Assembly: GCA_934512155.1 (NCBI GenBank)
Contig: CAKSWS010000005.1
Span: forward strand, 1 to 64,000
Length of the DNA stretch: 64,000 nucleotides
Reading direction: 5' to 3'
Source: an uncultured Eubacterium sp.
Lineage (GTDB): Bacteria > Bacillota > Clostridia > Oscillospirales > Acutalibacteraceae
Each line of letters begins with the position of its first letter. The first letter of the stretch is position 1. Made by a program: the position numbers and the translations under genes. Shown here in pieces: positions 52,755 through 61,576 of this stretch. Below the pieces are notes generated by a model. It was not told where the DNA came from, did not search any database, and saw only the letters and a program-made list of their open reading frames with translations.

Positions 52755-52789
52755 GCCTTTCCGATTTGGGTCGGAAAGGCATATTTTTT
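52755..52789 (+). terminator. Terminator of ylmH
   Basis: GCCTTTCCGA pairs perfectly with TCGGAAAGGC around TTTGGG, then ATATTTTTT. Confidence 0.92.
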
Positions 52790-53360
52790 ATTCAAAATTA
52801 TAAGTCATAATTGTTTGAAAAAACTGTGTGTTTAAAAACTGCTTTGCATAGCAAACTTCAAACCCTTTTTCTTCAAATATCGGCACAAGCTTTTTTGAAA
52901 GTGTTTCGTAAATTAAAACAAAACCTTCTTGTTTTGCTTTTTTCATGGCATTTTCCGTTAAAAGCAAAATATCGTCTAAATTTTCGCCGGGATTGCCGTA
53001 AATGTTAAGCATTCTTTTTTCAATTCCTTGGGGCATTATTATTCCTATAATGTTTTCAATAATTTGCATTCGGCTTAATATGTTGGCAGAATTTTCGTTT
53101 ATTTTAAGAGCCAATCCGTTTTTGCCTGAAAAATTATATTTAAATTCATCAGGATTAATAAGTACGGCAGCAGTTTTTTTGCTGTTGCTGTAAAATAAAT
53201 TGCCGTTTTTTTGCCAATGATTTAAGTAATATGAAAAATATTTGCTTATAAATCTATTTCGTTTTTCTTTTTGTGGGCAAAGCAACATAAAAAGTGGGTC
53301 TTTAACCATTTCAGGTTCTAAATTGCTTTGTAAGATTTCAATTTCATTTTTTTCTTTCAT
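52788..53360 (-). CDS. Unknown protein, possibly GNAT-like acetyltransferase fold
   Basis: 190 residues from the ATG at 53360, which has AAGGAAG eight bases before it; a 7-codon extension lacks one. The overall pattern is that of degenerate GNAT proteins: an opening helix region KDPLFMLLCPQKEKRNRFISKYFSYYLNHW, a central variable part and a C-terminal ENAMKKAKQEGFVLIYETLSKKLVPIFEEKGFEV. I cannot see a clear acetyl-CoA pyrophosphate loop (Q/RxxGxG/A), so activity is doubtful. A promoter (TTGAAA-17-TAAAAT on the minus strand) lies just upstream. Function unknown. Confidence 0.6.
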   Translation of the reverse strand: MKEKNEIEILQSNLEPEMVKDPLFMLLCPQKEKRNRFISKYFSYYLNHWQKNGNLFYSNSKKTAAVLINPDEFKYNFSGKNGLALKINENSANILSRMQIIENIIGIIMPQGIEKRMLNIYGNPGENLDDILLLTENAMKKAKQEGFVLIYETLSKKLVPIFEEKGFEVCYAKQFLNTQFFQTIMTYNFE

Positions 53361-53467
53361 TGTTTCTTCCTTGAATTTCAATGTTTTATATTTTAATACA
53401 TAATGATTTTGCTTTCAACATAAAAACAAAAAATTCACAAAAAATAAACATTATTGTTTTGCATTAA

Positions 53468-54850
53468 TTAATTTTCTTCGGCATTTGGTATTTGTGCCTG
53501 CTTTTTTAATTTGTTAATTACAATGGTAAACATAACAAATGCCAAAATAATGCAAACCAAATCGGCTGTAGGCTGGGCAAATATAATACCATCAAATCCT
53601 TTGAGTTTGCTCATTATAATAAGCATAGGCAGGAATATAAGCCCCTGTCTGCCGGTGGATAAAATAAGTGTAGGAATCGGCTTGCCCATGCCTTGAAATG
53701 CAAAGTTGTAAGTAAACATTATGCCTATAAGCGGGTCGGAAATCATAAGCGCTCTTAAAATTGACACGCCGTATTGTGTAACGGCAGGATCGCCCTCGCC
53801 GTTAAAAATATTAATAATATTAGCCGTGAATATATAATAAATAATTGTTAAAATAACACCTATTGTAACTGTGCATAAAATCGTAAAGTTAATTGTTTTC
53901 TTTAAGCGTTTTGGGTTTTTGGCACCGTATGAATAGCCTATAAGAGGCTGAATACCCATACCAATACCCATTTGAACAAATACAATAAGCATGTTAACTT
54001 TCATTGCAATGCCAAGCGCCGCAACAGCTGCCTCGCCGTAGCCTTTAATATAGTTGTTTAAAATTATGTTTGAAAGGCTCATTAAAATATTGTTAATTGC
54101 GGCAGGCACGCCAATTGGAATAACATTTTTAAATATACCGTCTTTAACAGAAAATTGCTTTGGATTGCAGGATAAAATAGAGTTGCCTTTAATAAGATAA
54201 ATTGCGTAGTAAATAACAGACGCAACGTTGCCTATTACTGTAGCAATTGCGGCACCGCCTACACCCATATTAAGGGTTAAAATCATAATAGGGTCAAGAA
54301 TAATGTTTGTTACGGTGCCTATCATCATACCGATCATAGATTCTTTTGCGGCACCTTCACCTCTAACAAGGTTGCTGGCTGTAATTGATGTAACAATCAT
54401 AGGCCCGCCTATTGCAATGTATTTTAAATAGTCTGTTGCATATGTTACCGTGGCGTTGTTTGTTGCACCGAGTGCAACGGTTATAGGTTTTATAAATGCC
54501 AATATAATTGCTAAAAGTACGGCGCCTGATAATATTGATGAAAAAATTGAAAATGAGCTGATTTTTTTAACTTTTTCCTTTTTTCCTTCTCCCATTGAAC
54601 GTGAAATATAAGCAGAGCCGCCTACGCCGAAAATGTTGCCAAATGCAACGAAGAACAAAAACACCGGCATTGTAAGACTTACTGCTGCCGTGGCATTTGT
54701 ATCTTTCATAAGGCTTACAAAATAAGTGTCTGCCATGTTGTAAATAACGTTAACTATGCTGGAAAGCACAGACGGAATTGCCAAAGCCGCAACTGCTTTA
54801 GGCACAGGGTAAGAGGAAAATATTTTTTCTCTTTTTTCTTTTGATGCCAT
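53468..54850 (-). CDS. MATE family efflux transporter
   Basis: 460 residues with about twelve membrane segments. The opening VPKAVAALAIPSVLSSIVNVIYNMADTYFVS and the second-half IGMGIQPLIGYSYGAKNPKR are typical of the DinF/NorM-type MATE branch common in Clostridia. It exports cationic compounds in exchange for Na+ or H+. AGGAGG precedes the ATG. The gene lies 25 bases after ksgA in the same direction, so both share a promoter, an unusual pairing of an exporter with a ribosome-methylation gene. Confidence 0.92.
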   Translation of the reverse strand: MASKEKREKIFSSYPVPKAVAALAIPSVLSSIVNVIYNMADTYFVSLMKDTNATAAVSLTMPVFLFFVAFGNIFGVGGSAYISRSMGEGKKEKVKKISSFSIFSSILSGAVLLAIILAFIKPITVALGATNNATVTYATDYLKYIAIGGPMIVTSITASNLVRGEGAAKESMIGMMIGTVTNIILDPIMILTLNMGVGGAAIATVIGNVASVIYYAIYLIKGNSILSCNPKQFSVKDGIFKNVIPIGVPAAINNILMSLSNIILNNYIKGYGEAAVAALGIAMKVNMLIVFVQMGIGMGIQPLIGYSYGAKNPKRLKKTINFTILCTVTIGVILTIIYYIFTANIINIFNGEGDPAVTQYGVSILRALMISDPLIGIMFTYNFAFQGMGKPIPTLILSTGRQGLIFLPMLIIMSKLKGFDGIIFAQPTADLVCIILAFVMFTIVINKLKKQAQIPNAEEN

Positions 54851-54875
54851 TTATGATTCCTCCTGTTTTAATGTT

Positions 54876-55724
54876 TTATATAAGTTTTGAAAGGTTTGCA
54901 AAATCTTCCATAGAAAAGCTTTCAGGCCGTGCCTTTTCGTCTATGCCCAATGTTGCCAAAGCTTTGGCTATCTCCGGCTTAGAAATTCCAAGTCCGTTTG
55001 AAAGGCAATTTAACGCCGTTTTTCGTCTTTGGGCAAATGCTGCTTTTACAACTGCCATAAAATGCTTTTCGTTTTCAACATTAATTTCTTTTTTCTTTCT
55101 AAGTGTTAATTTCATAACCGCACTGTCTACTTTGGGGGACGGCATAAAGCTTTCTTTACCCACCTCAAACAGCATTTCTGTTTTTGCAAAATAATTTGCT
55201 GCAACAGTTATTGCGCCGCATTCTCTTGAGCCTACAGGCGCACAAAATCTTTCTGCCGCTTCCTTTTGCACCATAACAACAATCTCGTCAATTTTTGCAT
55301 TGCTTTGAAGAAGCATCATAAGCACAGGCGAAGTTATATAGTACGGTAAATTGGCACATACTTTAACGGTGTTCATTTGGGGAAACTCGTTTTTTATAAG
55401 TTCGTTAAGATTTATTTTCATTATATCTCCCTCAATAAGAGAAAGATTATTGCAGTCTGTCAGGGTTTCGTTCAAAACAGGAAAAAGCCTTTTGTCAAGC
55501 TCTACAGTAACAACTTTGCCTGCCACACGGCACAACTCTTTTGTTAAAACTCCTACACCGGCACCTATTTCAATAACTCCCGTTTTATCGTTTGCATTCA
55601 AGCTGTCTGCCATGGCAGGGCAAACCTCAGGATTAATTAAAAAGTTTTGACCAAGTGCCTTTGAAAATGTAAATCCGTGCTTTGCAAGCACTTTGTTAAC
55701 TGTATTATAATCGCATAAATTCAT
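54876..55724 (-). CDS. ksgA: 16S rRNA dimethyladenosine transferase
   Basis: 282 residues. It dimethylates two adjacent adenosines near the 3' end of 16S rRNA (rsmA). Motifs: LGQNFLINPEV at the N-terminus, SAM-binding VIEIGAGVGVLTKEL, NLPYYITSPVLM and the C-terminal RNA-binding domain with FAQRRKTALNCLS. Full length. Transcribed divergently from the marR operon from a promoter at 55781-55809. Confidence 0.96.
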   Translation of the reverse strand: MNLCDYNTVNKVLAKHGFTFSKALGQNFLINPEVCPAMADSLNANDKTGVIEIGAGVGVLTKELCRVAGKVVTVELDKRLFPVLNETLTDCNNLSLIEGDIMKINLNELIKNEFPQMNTVKVCANLPYYITSPVLMMLLQSNAKIDEIVVMVQKEAAERFCAPVGSRECGAITVAANYFAKTEMLFEVGKESFMPSPKVDSAVMKLTLRKKKEINVENEKHFMAVVKAAFAQRRKTALNCLSNGLGISKPEIAKALATLGIDEKARPESFSMEDFANLSKLI

Positions 55725-55780
55725 AATTGCATCACCTGAAATTCGGCAAAATTTAATGTTGATTTTTGTTTTGTGTGGTT

Positions 55781-55809
55781 ATTCTAACACATTAATATTT
55801 TGTTTACAA
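55781..55809 (-). promoter_or_regulatory. Promoter of ksgA-MATE
   Basis: On the minus strand TTGTAA (55804-55809), 17 bases, TAGAAT (55781-55786). Its -35 is eight bases from the -35 of the divergent marR promoter. Confidence 0.55.
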
Positions 55810-55817
55810 TAAAATTG

Positions 55818-55845
55818 TTGACTTTTTGGAAGTTTATGATAAAAT
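55818..55845 (+). promoter_or_regulatory. Promoter of the marR-ABC-ABC operon
   Basis: TTGACT (55818-55823), 16 bases, TAAAAT (55840-55845). Start predicted near 55852, at the edge of the operator palindrome. Confidence 0.7.
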
Positions 55846-55854
55846 TACTTTTAG

Positions 55855-55872
55855 CCGACTAACGTTAGTCGG
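55855..55872 (+). promoter_or_regulatory. MarR operator palindrome
   Basis: CCGACTAACGTTAGTCGG is an 18-bp perfect palindrome right after the -10 region and before marR. MarR dimers bind palindromes of this size. Self-repression of the operon is the simplest reading. Confidence 0.75.
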
Positions 55873-55892
55873 TTAAAATAACCAAAAGGAAT

Positions 55893-56357
55893 ATGTTTAT
55901 GGAGTCAAAACATTGTTTAAAAATACCGCCAAAGGGCATGATTGCCCCAAGGATTATGTTCCTTTCAAAAAACATAAGAAAAAGCTTTAATCAAAGTCTT
56001 TCAGAACAGGGCTTGTTTTCCGGTCAGGAGGATGTGCTGTTTCGTGTTATTGATAATGAAGGAATAACATTAAGTGAATTGGCGGCAGAACTTAAAATTT
56101 CAAATGCTTCTGCATGTGTTTCTGTTAAACGAATGGAAAAAGCAGGTTTTATTATTAAAAAAGCAGATGAAAAAAATGCCCGCATAATTCGACTTTATCC
56201 TACCGAAAAGGCAAAAAACGCTTCTGCCAATACCCGTGCGGAAATGGATAAAACAGAGGATTTGATTAAACAGGGAATGACAGAGGAAGAGCAAATGCTT
56301 TTATCTGACCTTCTTGAAAAATCAATTTCAAATATATTAAAACAGGAGGGAAAATAA
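55893..56357 (+). CDS. MarR family transcriptional regulator
   Basis: 154 residues with a winged helix-turn-helix: FSGQEDVLFRVIDNEGITLSELAAELKISNASACVSVKRMEKAGFIIK, then the wing KADEKNARIIRLYPTEKA. Flanking helices form the dimer. It probably represses its own operon through the palindrome at 55855-55872 and is released by a substrate of the exporter. The stop overlaps the start of the first ABC gene (TAATG). Confidence 0.92.
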   Translation: MFMESKHCLKIPPKGMIAPRIMFLSKNIRKSFNQSLSEQGLFSGQEDVLFRVIDNEGITLSELAAELKISNASACVSVKRMEKAGFIIKKADEKNARIIRLYPTEKAKNASANTRAEMDKTEDLIKQGMTEEEQMLLSDLLEKSISNILKQEGK

Positions 56358-58108
56358 TGCTGAAAAAACTTGCAAAGTATATGGACGGACTTTGGCTTTT
56401 GGCACTTGTCAGCGCCGGCGGCATGATTGTTGAAGCTGTGTGCGAGCTTGCTTTACCGTCTATTGCAAATAATATTTATGAAATGGTAAGCACCACCGCT
56501 TCACCTGAAGAAACAAGGCAAACCGTAATAAAATTGGGTGTTGCAATGTTCGCAATGGCAGTATTAGGTTTATGCGGCGGACTTACAACAATGAAAACAT
56601 CTGCAATTGTAAGCCAAAAATTTGCGTTTAGATTAAGAAATGACGTTTACAAAAAAATCAGTCGTTTTTCATTTAAAAATATAGATGAGTTTTCAACGGC
56701 TTCATTAACAACCAGATTAACGAACGACATAACAACTCTTCAAAATGTGCTTATGATGAGTCTTCGTATTTTAGTTCGTGGTCCTGCGCTTATGATTGTT
56801 GCCGCAATTTTTGCATTTAAAATCAATGCAAAAATGAGCCTTATTATATTGGCACTTTTACCTATTGTCGGTGTTGTTGTATACCTTATTTTAAAATACG
56901 GTTTTCCAATGTTCCAAAAAATGCAAAAGAAAATAGATAATGTTAATAGGGTTGTGCAGGAAAACCTTATCGGCATAAGAGTAGTTAAGGCTTATGTAAG
57001 GGAAGACCATGAAAAGGAGAAATTTTCCGATGCATCCGATGATTTGGCTGCACAGGGTGCAAAAGCCTCCGGCTTAATTGTTACCGCAATGCCTGTTATG
57101 TTGTTGATTTTTAACTTTGTTGTTGTATTTATTTATGGCAAAGGTGCATATGAGGCATATAACGGCGTAATGCAGGTAGGTCAAATTTCAGTTTTTGCGT
57201 CTTATATTATGCAGGTTGTAATGAACCTTATGATGATTTCAATGATGCTTATTATGGTTGCAAGGGGTAAAGCCTGCGGCGACCGTGTTGTTGAGGTTTT
57301 GGATACTGAAATAGATGTTATAAACGGCAGCCGATCTTATATTCCCAATAAAGAAGATGTTAAAGGCAAGGTTGAATTTAAAAATGTTGATTTTAAATAT
57401 TCAACGGAAACCAGCGGCGATAATATTCTTCAAAACATTAATTTTGTGGCAAAGCCCGGTCAGGTAATAGGCATCGTAGGCGGCACAGGTTGCGGCAAAT
57501 CAAGCCTTGTGAATCTTATTCCCCGTTTATATGATGTTACCGGCGGCAGCGTGCTTGTTGATGATGTTGATGTTCGTGATTACGACATTACGGCACTTCG
57601 TGATATTATAGGCGTTGTGCTTCAAAAAAATGTTTTGTTTACAGGTACTATTAAAGATAATATTCGCTGGGGTAAGCGAGATGCAACGGATGAAGAAATT
57701 GTTGCGGCTTGCAAAGCTGCTCAGGCACACGATTTTATTATGCGTCAGCCTCAGGGATATGATACAGAGCTTGTTCAGGGCGGTTTAAATTTGTCCGGCG
57801 GTCAAAAGCAAAGACTTTGTATTGCCCGTGCAATGATTAAAAATCCTAAAATTTTAATTCTTGATGACTCCACAAGTGCAGTTGATACTGCAACGGAAGC
57901 AAAAATCAGAAACAGCTTTTATAATGAGCTTTCTGATACCACCGTATTTATTATTGCTCAAAGAATTACATCGGTTCAAAATGCAGATGAAATTCTGGTT
58001 GTGGATGATGGTGAAATTAAAGGCGTGGGAACACATGAACAGCTTTTGGAAACAAATGAGATTTATCAGGAAATTTACGAAACTCAAAAAAAGGGGGTGC
58101 TTGAATAA
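56357..58108 (+). CDS. ABC exporter subunit with a degenerate ATP site (TM287/BmrC-like)
   Basis: 583 residues: six membrane helices and an ATPase domain with Walker A GGTGCGKS (375-382) and LSGGQKQR. Walker B ends in Asp-Asp, with D504 where the catalytic Glu should be, and Q535 replaces the switch-loop His (IAQRIT). These substitutions are the hallmark of the non-hydrolysing subunit in heterodimeric exporters such as TM287/288 or BmrCD. It overlaps marR upstream and the partner gene downstream by TAATG. A multidrug or peptide substrate is likely. Confidence 0.94.
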   Translation: MLKKLAKYMDGLWLLALVSAGGMIVEAVCELALPSIANNIYEMVSTTASPEETRQTVIKLGVAMFAMAVLGLCGGLTTMKTSAIVSQKFAFRLRNDVYKKISRFSFKNIDEFSTASLTTRLTNDITTLQNVLMMSLRILVRGPALMIVAAIFAFKINAKMSLIILALLPIVGVVVYLILKYGFPMFQKMQKKIDNVNRVVQENLIGIRVVKAYVREDHEKEKFSDASDDLAAQGAKASGLIVTAMPVMLLIFNFVVVFIYGKGAYEAYNGVMQVGQISVFASYIMQVVMNLMMISMMLIMVARGKACGDRVVEVLDTEIDVINGSRSYIPNKEDVKGKVEFKNVDFKYSTETSGDNILQNINFVAKPGQVIGIVGGTGCGKSSLVNLIPRLYDVTGGSVLVDDVDVRDYDITALRDIIGVVLQKNVLFTGTIKDNIRWGKRDATDEEIVAACKAAQAHDFIMRQPQGYDTELVQGGLNLSGGQKQRLCIARAMIKNPKILILDDSTSAVDTATEAKIRNSFYNELSDTTVFIIAQRITSVQNADEILVVDDGEIKGVGTHEQLLETNEIYQEIYETQKKGVLE

Positions 58109-59964
58109 TGCCACCGATGGGACCGAGAGGAAAGCAAGACTTCAGAAAGCCTAAAAATGCTAAAAAAACCTTTGGAAAAATCCTTTCTTATATGGGTAAA
58201 AGTAAATTGCTGCTTCTTGTTGTTTTTGTAATGCTTATTTTAAGCACCGCTTGCAGTATAGGTGCGTCATATTGGTTAAAGCCTATACTTAATGATATTG
58301 AATCAACAATAAAAGCAGGCACATTTTTAACAGACGGTGTTCGCTCTCTTGTTAAAAACCTTGTTGTAGTTGCCGTGTTGTATATAGGTACGGCACTGTT
58401 TACGTTTATTCAAAGCAAAATAATGGTTAAAATTGCATATAAAACAACAAATTTAATAAGAAAAGATTTGTTTAACCATATGCAAACACTGCCGCTTCGT
58501 TATTTTGACTCTAAAACTCACGGCGAAATAATGAGTCGTTTTACAAACGATGTAGACAATATTCAAATGATGCTGGAGCAATCTATGGTTCAGCTTATAT
58601 CATCTGCTTTTACTTTTGTGGGTATTGTTGCAATGATGATTGTTTTAAGTCCCGCATTGTTTGGCATTGCTTGCATTTTCCTTGTTGTAATGATTGTTGC
58701 CGTAACAAATATAGGTAAAAAATCAAGGCATTATTTCAGAGAACAGCAAACAAATTTGGGCGTTATGAACGGTAATATTGAAGAAACGGTTGAAGGTATG
58801 AAGGTTATTAAGGTTTTCAACCACGAGGATATTGCCATTGAGGAATTTGAAAATTATAACGAAAATTTCAGAAAAGCCGCAACAAATGCAAACTTCTTTT
58901 CCGGCATTATGGGACCTTGCTCTACAGGCGTTAATAATGCAAGTTATGCAACTATTGCTCTTGTGGGCGGTGTGCTTGCTTTGGGCGGTGCTCTTGATAT
59001 AGGTACGTTTTTTACTTTCCTTAATTATTCAAAACAATTTACACAGCCTATTAACCAAATTGCTAACCAAATGAATACGGTTTTCTCTGCTCTTGCAGGC
59101 GCCGAGCGTGTGTTTGAAATTATGGAAACAGAAAGCGAAGTTGACGACGGCACAATTACTCTTGATGAGGAATTTGATGAGCAGGGCAACAGAAAGTGGT
59201 TTTGGAACAATAATGGTGTTAAAACTCCGGTTGAAGGTAAAATTGTGTTTGATAATGTTGATTTTGCTTACGTTCCGGAAAAAACAGTTCTTAAAGATAT
59301 AAATCTTTATGCCAAACCCGGTCAAAAAATTGCTTTTGTAGGCTCAACCGGTGCAGGTAAAACCACAATTACAAATCTTATTAATCGCTTTTATGATATT
59401 AAAGAAGGCACAATAACATATGACGGAATAGATATTAGGCAAATTAAAAAGGATGATTTAAGAAAATCACTTTCAATCGTTTTGCAGGATACCCATATGT
59501 TTACCGGTACGGTTATGGATAATATCAGGTACGGCAGACTTGAAGCAACAGATGAAGAGTGTATTGAAGCGGCAAAACTTGCTTCGGCTCATTCATTTAT
59601 AAGGCGTTTGCCGGAGGGTTATAATACAATGATTTCCGGCGACGGCGGCAACCTTTCACAAGGTCAGCGTCAGCTTCTTGCCATTGCACGTGCTGCTGTG
59701 GCACATCCTGCCGTTCTTATTCTTGATGAGGCAACATCTTCTGTAGATACACGAACAGAGCTTCATATTGAAAAAGGTATGGATAGATTAATGCAAGGCA
59801 GAACGGTGTTTGTTATTGCTCACAGGCTTTCAACCGTTCGTAATTCAAATGCCATTATGGTGCTTGAACACGGCAAAATTATTGAAAGAGGCGACCATAA
59901 CGACTTAATCGCTCTTAAAGGCAGGTATTATGAGCTTTGCACAGGCAAGGCAAAATTAAGTTAA
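58108..59964 (+). CDS. ABC exporter subunit with consensus catalytic site (TM288/BmrD-like)
   Basis: 618 residues; the ATPase domain has Walker A GSTGAGKTT, signature LSQGQRQL (516-520, the usual variant in this branch), catalytic E541 and switch H572 in IAHRLS. With the upstream subunit it forms a heterodimer with one active ATP site. The N-terminal 25 residues are basic and Gly/Pro-rich (PPMGPRGKQDFRKP). A 25-residue insertion lies just before the ATPase domain (about 345-370), rich in Asp/Glu and Trp/Asn. Confidence 0.94.
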   Translation: MPPMGPRGKQDFRKPKNAKKTFGKILSYMGKSKLLLLVVFVMLILSTACSIGASYWLKPILNDIESTIKAGTFLTDGVRSLVKNLVVVAVLYIGTALFTFIQSKIMVKIAYKTTNLIRKDLFNHMQTLPLRYFDSKTHGEIMSRFTNDVDNIQMMLEQSMVQLISSAFTFVGIVAMMIVLSPALFGIACIFLVVMIVAVTNIGKKSRHYFREQQTNLGVMNGNIEETVEGMKVIKVFNHEDIAIEEFENYNENFRKAATNANFFSGIMGPCSTGVNNASYATIALVGGVLALGGALDIGTFFTFLNYSKQFTQPINQIANQMNTVFSALAGAERVFEIMETESEVDDGTITLDEEFDEQGNRKWFWNNNGVKTPVEGKIVFDNVDFAYVPEKTVLKDINLYAKPGQKIAFVGSTGAGKTTITNLINRFYDIKEGTITYDGIDIRQIKKDDLRKSLSIVLQDTHMFTGTVMDNIRYGRLEATDEECIEAAKLASAHSFIRRLPEGYNTMISGDGGNLSQGQRQLLAIARAAVAHPAVLILDEATSSVDTRTELHIEKGMDRLMQGRTVFVIAHRLSTVRNSNAIMVLEHGKIIERGDHNDLIALKGRYYELCTGKAKLS

Positions 59965-59975
59965 ATTTCATTTAT

Positions 59976-60021
59976 AAAATCGGCGATTTTTACTTGTTTG
60001 TGAAAATTTGCCGATTTTTTT
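59976..60021 (+). terminator. Terminator of the marR-ABC-ABC operon
   Basis: AAAATCGGC pairs with GCCGATTTT; inner TTTTTAC/GTGAAAA extends the stem; T7 follows. Confidence 0.85.
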
Positions 60022-60066
60022 GTTATATATTTGTGAGTTACGGCAACAAAAAATGTAAAAAACCTC

Positions 60067-60095
60067 TTTACATTTCGAAAAAAAGATGGTATACT
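60067..60095 (+). promoter_or_regulatory. Promoter of the sortase-substrate gene
   Basis: TTTACA (60067-60072), 17 bases, TATACT (60090-60095). Leader of about 46 bases with GAGGTG as ribosome site. Confidence 0.7.
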
Positions 60096-60147
60096 GTTGT
60101 TAATTTCAAATAGTATATAAAACTATGTTTGTTATGAGGTGTAGATT

Positions 60148-60690
60148 ATGAAAAAGTTAATTTCAGTTCTTATTTCAATTATTGCAGTTTTCGCAGTAAG
60201 CACTGCATTTGCAGTTCCTGCTTTTGCTGCTGTTGATGTTTACAGCCCACAAGGCACAAAAATCGAACACAGCGTTAACGATCCTAAGCTTAACGGCGGT
60301 TCTTCAAACCAGGTTACAGGCGCTTCTGTTTCAGCAGGTTCCAACAAAATTACTTTCTCTTATACAGGCTCAGGTACTGTAGAGCGTTGGACAGTTATTG
60401 ACGCAAACGGCAAAGTTACAGAAATTGATAACAACAGCCCTTACTACAAAGTTATTTCTAATGACGGTAAAACAATTACAATTGAAGTTCTTGATTGGTC
60501 TTATTTTGAAGGTGCAAACGCACATACATTCAATGTAATTACTAAAGACGGTGCTTCTTCAAACGGTACAAAGAACGATTCTTCCAAATCACCAAGCACA
60601 GGTGCAGTTTCCGTTGTATTCGCATCAATGGCTGCAGCAGGTGCAGGTGTATCAATTCTTGCTCTTACAAAAAAGAAAGACGCAGAATAA
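60148..60690 (+). CDS. Secreted protein with an SPSTG sortase sorting signal
   Basis: 180 residues. A Sec signal peptide covers 1 to about 27 (ending PAFAA). The mature part is a single small domain of about 105 residues, followed by a Ser/Asn/Lys-rich spacer. The C-terminus is a classic sorting signal: SPSTG (148-152), a hydrophobic segment of about 21 residues and the tail TKKKDAE. (S/P)PxTG is the motif used by the Clostridioides difficile class B sortase. A sortase B gene follows after a hairpin, so this is the likely cognate substrate. I do not recognise the mature domain. Codons are strongly biased, as in the butyrate genes. Confidence 0.85.
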   Translation: MKKLISVLISIIAVFAVSTAFAVPAFAAVDVYSPQGTKIEHSVNDPKLNGGSSNQVTGASVSAGSNKITFSYTGSGTVERWTVIDANGKVTEIDNNSPYYKVISNDGKTITIEVLDWSYFEGANAHTFNVITKDGASSNGTKNDSSKSPSTGAVSVVFASMAAAGAGVSILALTKKKDAE

Positions 60691-60712
60691 TTTAAAGCAA
60701 AGTTATTAATCT

Positions 60713-60749
60713 AAAAACCTGTGGTCATTTTTATGGCAACAGGTTTTTT
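60713..60749 (+). terminator. Terminator or attenuator between sortase substrate and sortase
   Basis: AAAAACCTGT (60713-60722) pairs with ACAGGTTTTT (60739-60748); inner bases pair with one mismatch around TTTT; T-run follows. Leaky termination would give more substrate than enzyme. Confidence 0.75.
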
Positions 60750-60781
60750 AATTCTATACCTGTTTATTGGGGCGGTTCACT

Positions 60782-61576
60782 ATGGCAGAAGAAAATGAAA
60801 ACAAGGGTAATTCTAAAAATGTTTTAAAAACGGTTGCTCTTATTATTGCAATAATTGTTTTAATTTGCAGTGCTGTTTATATCGGTTATTATATTTATAA
60901 TAATTATATGGCAGAAAAGGATTATGATGATTTAACAACTACATCTGCCGTTGCCACCACTGCAGCGCCGCAACTGCAGGAAAATCCTATAGATTTTACT
61001 TCTTTGCAACAGCAAAATAATGAAATTTATGGGTGGATTAAAATTGACGATACAGAAGTGGATTATCCTATAGTTCAAAGTGCAACCGATGATGAGTTTT
61101 ATTTAAAACACAGTGCCGTTGACAAGCAGTGGGTTGCCAGCGGTGCAATTTATACAGAAGGTTGCAATAATACCGATTTTTCAGACCCTATAACAGTAAT
61201 TTACGGTCATAACGGTTATAAAACAACTATGTTTACAACTCTTCATAATTTTGAAAAGTCAGATTTTTTTGAAAGTCATCCTTACTTTTATATTTATCAA
61301 CCCGGCAGAAAGCTTACTTATCAGGTTATATCGGCTTTTAAATATGATGACAGGCATATTATGAATTCTTATAATTTTAATTCTGCCGAAGATTTAAAAA
61401 GTTTTCAGGCAATAATTCTTAATCCTGAATCAGCTGTTCAAAACGTGCGAAATAATTTAGATGTTGAAATTAATGAAAACAGCAAAATTGTTGTTCTTTC
61501 CACTTGTATTACAGGTCAAAAAAGCAACAGATTGCTTGTTTGCGGAGTGTTAGTAAAAGATGAGAAAACAAATTGA
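60782..61576 (+). CDS. Class B sortase
   Basis: 264 residues from the ATG at 60782. One membrane helix (about 14-40) and a Thr/Ala-rich stem precede the sortase domain, which contains the catalytic H143 (VIYGHNG), C242 (VLSTC) and R250. The NEIYGWIKIDDTEVDYPIVQ opening is typical of SrtB. It should covalently attach the upstream SPSTG protein to the peptidoglycan cross-bridge. The end overlaps the LCP gene by 17 bases. Confidence 0.92.
   Translation: MAEENENKGNSKNVLKTVALIIAIIVLICSAVYIGYYIYNNYMAEKDYDDLTTTSAVATTAAPQLQENPIDFTSLQQQNNEIYGWIKIDDTEVDYPIVQSATDDEFYLKHSAVDKQWVASGAIYTEGCNNTDFSDPITVIYGHNGYKTTMFTTLHNFEKSDFFESHPYFYIYQPGRKLTYQVISAFKYDDRHIMNSYNFNSAEDLKSFQAIILNPESAVQNVRNNLDVEINENSKIVVLSTCITGQKSNRLLVCGVLVKDEKTN

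Noticed and set aside
61560..61576. Frameshift fusing sortase and LCP genes
   Set aside because: Both genes are full length with proper ends; a 17-base overlap is normal for coupled genes.
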